In this document: piece after piece, positions 5,912-7,099 of the stretch | Layout of the letters: the number at the start of each line of letters is the position of its first letter | Numbering within the stretch: the first letter of the stretch is position 1 | Source: an uncultured Flavobacteriales bacterium | GTDB taxonomy: Bacteria > Bacteroidota > Bacteroidia > Flavobacteriales > Vicingaceae | Length of the DNA: 7,099 nt | Direction: 5' to 3' | Assembly (NCBI GenBank): GCA_913052515.1 | Contig: CAJXFJ010000077.1 | Coordinates: forward strand, 1-7,099 | Program-made: the position numbers and the translations under genes | The notes under the pieces: model-generated | Seen by the model: only the letters and a program-made list of their open reading frames with translations | What the model was told of the DNA's origin: nothing | The model's database searches: none

Positions 5912-7099
5912 TTAAATACTATTAGACAAAAACTTTTTGTTTTTTGAAATTGCTCTTTTATATAAAGCTTCTAATTTTTTCCAATAAGAAGCTTCACTAA
6001 ACTTGGCCCTTACTTCTTGCATGATATATTTAGAATCATATTTATCATACGAATTGTAAATGTTAGTCATTGCATTAGCCAACTCTTTCTCATTATTTAC
6101 AGGAACAAGAATACCATTTTCTTTATTTACAATAAAATTTGGTCCACCACAAGATGTAGAAACAACCGGTTTCCCAAGAGACATTGCCTCTATTAAAACT
6201 ACGCCAAAAGTCTCATAATTACTGCTATGGACCAATACATTTGAATTTGCCATTTCTTCAGCTACTTGCTCTCTACCCAACTCTCCTTTTAAATATACTT
6301 GATTTGTAAGTAAAAGATCTTGAACTAACTGCGTCAAATTTTCATACTCTGAACCTGAACCGACTATCGTGAGTTTTATATTTTTTTCATTAGCAAATGC
6401 TTTATAAAATGCCCTTATTAATAATTCTTGATTTTTAAGTGGAATTAAAGATGCAACTTGAATAAACCTAAATTCGTGACTTTCTCTTTTTGGGATTGAT
6501 AATTTCTTTCCAAAATCTAAATCAATTAAATTTGGCAAGCTATCTATCTCTTTATCAAGACTGTACTTTTCTTTTAGCAAAATACTTAGTGAAGGGCTAA
6601 CGGATGACACGATATCAATAGTTTGAAATTCTTCTCTCAAATCATTTATTTGACTCTGTGAGAGTTTGTTAAAATAGTGACTTGAGCTATGCTCTGTTAG
6701 AACTATTGGCGTTTCATACTTTTTGCTTAATGCATTCCCAAGAATTCCGGCAAATTTGATATTATGAGCATGAATAACATCAGGCTTTCCAAATTTAGCT
6801 ACATATTTTTTATATGCCTTATCTCCTATTTTAATCCAATCCTTTTCTTTATTCTTATCATTTTTTGTATTTAAAGAGTATGGACCTTTGTATTTCACAA
6901 CAAAACAGTCTGTTGAAGCATACATCCTTAAGCGATATTTAATAGGAATTAGTAAACTTAATACAAACTGGAACCATGACTTGAATAAAGATAACTTGTT
7001 TAAAGTACCTATTCTAGTTTTAACAGTTGAATAAATTAGATCATAAGTTGTATACTCGGGCTTTATAGCTAAAACACCAACTTGACAGTTATTCTTAAC
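5912..7099 (-). CDS. GT4-family glycosyltransferase (group 1), N-terminus beyond the window
   Basis: The frame is open from the stop at 5912-5914 to the right edge, giving 395 visible residues. The ATG at 6925 is therefore internal: 58 in-frame codons precede it and read as a plausible GT-B N-terminal domain, beginning VKNNCQVGVLAIKPEY. Further GT4 features, numbered from that internal Met, are PDVIHAHN (48-55), LTEHSSSHYF (76-85), the donor-domain opening FIQVASLIPLKNQELLIRAF (154-173), LTIVGSGSE (185-193) and the E-x7-E motif from E238 to E246 in YETFGVVLIEAM, which binds the nucleotide-sugar donor. The length suggests that only a few tens of residues are missing. It should be a retaining glycosyltransferase at the cytoplasmic face of the inner membrane, adding a sugar to a lipid-linked polysaccharide unit. 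Donor and acceptor are not readable. The next gene starts 37 nt downstream. Confidence 0.9.
   Translation of the reverse strand, partial: VKNNCQVGVLAIKPEYTTYDLIYSTVKTRIGTLNKLSLFKSWFQFVLSLLIPIKYRLRMYASTDCFVVKYKGPYSLNTKNDKNKEKDWIKIGDKAYKKYVAKFGKPDVIHAHNIKFAGILGNALSKKYETPIVLTEHSSSHYFNKLSQSQINDLREEFQTIDIVSSVSPSLSILLKEKYSLDKEIDSLPNLIDLDFGKKLSIPKRESHEFRFIQVASLIPLKNQELLIRAFYKAFANEKNIKLTIVGSGSEYENLTQLVQDLLLTNQVYLKGELGREQVAEEMANSNVLVHSSNYETFGVVLIEAMSLGKPVVSTSCGGPNFIVNKENGILVPVNNEKELANAMTNIYNSYDKYDSKYIMQEVRAKFSEASYWKKLEALYKRAISKNKKFLSNSI

Noticed and set aside
1..7099. Mobile elements, CRISPR repeats, tRNA or rRNA genes, inverted or direct repeats of note
   Set aside because: I read through the window and saw none; nearly every base is in a co-directional coding sequence, and the gaps are 44 nt or less.

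Overview
The window is AT-rich, and all its genes lie on the minus strand, packed end to end with almost no intergenic space. It is a slice of a surface-polysaccharide (O-antigen or capsule type) biosynthesis cluster. The low GC, the scarcity of Shine-Dalgarno sequences (one clear exception, in front of the hisF-like gene) and the character of the proteins suggest a member of the Bacteroidota, probably of the Flavobacteriia/Cytophagia kind. That placement is inference; no rRNA or housekeeping marker is present.

In transcription order (high to low coordinates) the genes are: a GT4-type glycosyltransferase whose N-terminus lies beyond the right edge (5912-7099); a SAM-dependent methyltransferase with a helical, TPR-like N-terminal part (4921-5874); a HisH-type glutaminase (4294-4917); a PAPS-dependent sulfotransferase (3470-4297); a HisF-like protein of the acetamidino-modification (HisF2/WbuZ) class (2709-3482); a WbpG/WbuX-type N-acetyl sugar amidotransferase (1519-2664); a Gfo/Idh/MocA sugar dehydrogenase resembling WbpB (503-1522); a short left-handed beta-helix acyltransferase resembling WbpD (67-516); and the first 21 codons of a gene that looks like a DegT/WbpE-type aminotransferase (1-65). 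Four of the eight junctions overlap (two ATGA overlaps, one of 13 nt, one of 14 nt), so this is very probably one operon with translational coupling.

Read together, the dehydrogenase, aminotransferase and acyltransferase would make a UDP-2,3-diacetamido-2,3-dideoxy-uronic acid (the WbpB/E/D logic). HisH, HisF2 and WbpG would then turn an N-acetyl group into an acetamidino group, with ammonia from glutamine. The glycosyltransferase would add a sugar to the chain, and the methyltransferase and sulfotransferase would modify it. The most distinctive points are the sulfotransferase gene sitting between hisH and hisF with overlaps on both sides, the predicted combination of a cationic amidine and an anionic sulfate in one glycan, and lost canonical residues in two amidation proteins (Asp to Thr in HisF2, two Cys positions in the WbpG N-terminus). 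No RNA gene, mobile element, CRISPR array or convincing terminator was seen. No gene-free stretch exceeds 44 bases.
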